A stretch of 6,774 nt of DNA from Actinomycetota bacterium. Lineage in GTDB: Bacteria > Actinomycetota > Actinomycetes > S36-B12. The stretch spans positions 1 to 6,774 of the forward strand of contig WLLZ01000094.1 of the NCBI GenBank assembly GCA_009700485.1, written 5' to 3'. This document shows, piece after piece, positions 5,686 to 6,774 of the stretch. The notes beneath the pieces were generated by a model, which saw only the letters and a program-made list of their open reading frames with translations, ran no database searches and was not told the DNA's origin. The position numbers and the translations under genes are program-made. The first letter of the stretch is position 1. Each line of letters begins with the position of its first letter.

Positions 5686-5722
5686 TGCATCTCCTTCTGA
5701 GGACGGACGAAGTTACCGTTCG

Positions 5723-6169
5723 TTAAGCGACGATGACGTCGAGTGTTACCACTGCAACAACATCAGGATGGAGCTGCACTCGGGCGCTGTGCTTGCCGAC
5801 GGTCTTGATCGCCTTGGGGATCTCGACCTTGCGCTTTTCGAGCACCACGCCACTTGAGATCTTGACAGCAGCGACAACGTCAGCGGTAGTAACCGAGCCG
5901 AAGAGCCGGCCCGTCTCACCAGCACGCGAGGTGAGAACAACTGTTAATGCTTCGAGTTGCTGCTTTACTTCATTGGCGTGGTCAAGGCCACGTATCTCGC
6001 GCACCTTGCGGGCCCGCTTAATCTGAGTGACCTGCTTTTCGCCGCCTTTTGTCCAGCCAATTGCTAAGCCACGAGGCATCAGGTAGTTGCGGCCGTATCC
6101 ATCTTTAACGGTTACTACGTCGCCAGCCCCACCAAGGCCCGTAACTTCTTCAGTAAGAATGAGTTTCAT
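5723..6169 (-). CDS. rplI: 50S ribosomal protein L9
   Basis: L9 is a two-domain protein of the large ribosomal subunit that binds 23S rRNA and helps keep the reading frame. The 148-residue product shows the N-terminal signature GLGGAGDVVTVKDGYGRNYL (first ~30 residues, followed by MPRGLA). A charged helical connector lies near 40-75, and the C-terminal domain contains GRLFGSVTTADV, then VEIPKAIKTVGKH and RVQLHPDV. Length is normal. I start at ATG 6169 (MKLILTEEV, the typical L9 opening). An in-frame TTG at 6175 would add two residues (M-I) and has no ribosome binding site of its own. Only 11 bp separate it from the rpsR stop and no strong Shine-Dalgarno site is visible, so it is probably translated by coupling to rpsR. 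Confidence 0.97.
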   Translation of the reverse strand: MKLILTEEVTGLGGAGDVVTVKDGYGRNYLMPRGLAIGWTKGGEKQVTQIKRARKVREIRGLDHANEVKQQLEALTVVLTSRAGETGRLFGSVTTADVVAAVKISSGVVLEKRKVEIPKAIKTVGKHSARVQLHPDVVAVVTLDVIVA

Positions 6170-6180
6170 AATCAATCAAC

Positions 6181-6453
6181 CTATCGGGAAGTTGGGATGT
6201 AGGGCAGGAGTGCCATTTCGCGGGCGTTCTTAACAGCGGTTGCCACCGCGCGCTGCTGTTGAACGGTCAGGCCAGTGACGCGACGTGCGCGAATCTTGCC
6301 CCGGTCAGAAACGAACTTGCGGAGCAAGTTGACGTCTTTGTAATCAACGACCTTTACATCTGGCTTAAGAAGTGGGGTTACCTTCTTCAACGGAATTTTG
6401 TCGCTTGCGCGCATTGGGCGCCGCTTCGTGTCTTTTTCTCTGTCTCGTCCCAT
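6181..6453 (-). CDS. rpsR: 30S ribosomal protein S18, zinc-ligand-free (C-minus) form
   Basis: S18 is a small-subunit protein that pairs with S6 on the platform of the 30S subunit. The 90-residue product has a basic N-terminus, the VDYKDVNLLRKFVSDRGKI core (36-54) followed by RARRVTG, and the C-terminal AVATAVKNAREMALLPY (69-85). Length is normal. It contains no cysteine. Where zinc-binding actinobacterial S18 has C-x2-C before DYKD and C-x2-H after RVTG, this one has TPLL (26-29) and TVQQ (63-66), so all four ligands are gone. Such C-minus ribosomal proteins are known and usually occur as zinc-independent paralogs. The ATG at 6453 has AAGGAG (6464-6469) with a rather long 10-nt spacer. It lies 49 bp after ssb and 11 bp before rplI. 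Confidence 0.97.
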   Translation of the reverse strand: MGRDREKDTKRRPMRASDKIPLKKVTPLLKPDVKVVDYKDVNLLRKFVSDRGKIRARRVTGLTVQQQRAVATAVKNAREMALLPYIPTSR

Positions 6454-6502
6454 GATTGGGTCGCTCCTTAGTTATTGAGTCTGTGAGTGTGTCAGTGAAG
6501 TG

Positions 6503-6774
6503 TTAGAACGGTGGCTCATCGAAAGCTGCGCCGCCGGCACCGCCGGTAGCCCATGGGTCTTCTGTTGGTGCGCTACCGCCGCTATTGCCACCGGTGTTTT
6601 CACCGGGTGCCCCGCCTTGACGCGCGACGCGATTGACCTTGGCTGTTGCATAACGCAGCGCCGGGCCCACGTCTTCGACTTCGAGTTCCATTACCTGGCG
6701 CTTTTCACCCTCGCGGGTTTCGTATGAACGTTGCCGCAGCCGACCAGAGACAATGACGCGAGTGCCTTTGGTAA
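6503..6774 (-). CDS. ssb: Single-stranded DNA-binding protein, C-terminal part (5' end outside window)
   Basis: SSB coats single-stranded DNA during replication and repair and recruits partner proteins through its acidic tip. The window holds the last 89 codons. The fragment opens in the OB fold with KGTRVIVSGRLRQRSYETRE and continues through EDVGPALRYATAKVNR, a block typical of actinobacterial SSB. A Gly/Ala/Pro-rich flexible linker follows, and the C-terminal peptide is DEPPF, a variant of the DDIPF-type tip. The stop is TAA at 6505-6503. The N-terminal half lies beyond the right edge. A Met within the fragment (codon at 6691) is internal, not the start. Gene order ssb, rpsR, rplI is the usual bacterial arrangement. 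Confidence 0.96.
   Translation of the reverse strand, partial: TKGTRVIVSGRLRQRSYETREGEKRQVMELEVEDVGPALRYATAKVNRVARQGGAPGENTGGNSGGSAPTEDPWATGGAGGAAFDEPPF

Noticed and set aside
6170..6175. In-frame TTG start for rplI two codons upstream
   Set aside because: L9 proteins normally begin MK[LV]IL; ATG at 6169 gives this and is the more usual start codon.
1..6774. CRISPR array, insertion sequence, prophage, tRNA/rRNA or defence system
   Set aside because: No regularly spaced repeats, transposase or integrase motifs, RNA-gene sequences or defence-type proteins were seen on either strand. The window is mainly housekeeping genes.

Overview
The window reads as ordinary chromosomal DNA of an actinobacterium with moderate GC (near 50% by eye). 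The evidence is the SSB fragment (RQRSYETREGEKR, then GPALRYATAKVNR, with a DEPPF tip), the S18 tail ending ALLPYIPTSR, and the DnaB Walker A variant ARPALGKST. All three look typical of Actinomycetota. I cannot place it more finely from sequence alone.

From right to left, the minus strand carries a replication/ribosome cluster: the 3' part of ssb, then rpsR (S18, lacking all zinc-ribbon ligands), then rplI (L9). Three tandem genes for small DUF805 membrane proteins follow in the same direction. The middle and last DUF805 genes are each followed by a strong GC-rich hairpin. The second hairpin (4231-4266) also lies between this array and the convergent plus-strand gene for a low-molecular-weight protein tyrosine phosphatase (3587-4090).

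A 273-bp divergent intergenic region (3314-3586) separates the phosphatase from dnaB. It is the densest regulatory stretch in the window. It holds an 18-bp palindrome, a nested pair of inverted repeats, several DnaA-box-like 9-mers and a candidate dnaB promoter.

Leftwards from there the minus strand has the replicative helicase gene dnaB, a histidine phosphatase superfamily gene 27 bp after it, and a 14-helix-type MFS exporter gene 10 bp after that. The exporter runs off the left edge. The tight spacing, and the lack of visible Shine-Dalgarno sites for the last two genes, suggest one dnaB-led transcript.

In many actinobacteria ssb, rpsR, rplI and dnaB sit close together. Here about 2.4 kb holding the DUF805 array and the phosphatase gene lies between rplI and dnaB. 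I found no RNA gene, CRISPR array, insertion sequence, prophage or defence system. The points most worth checking are the DUF805 triplication, the cysteine-free S18 in the main ribosomal locus, and the structured dnaB/phosphatase intergenic region.
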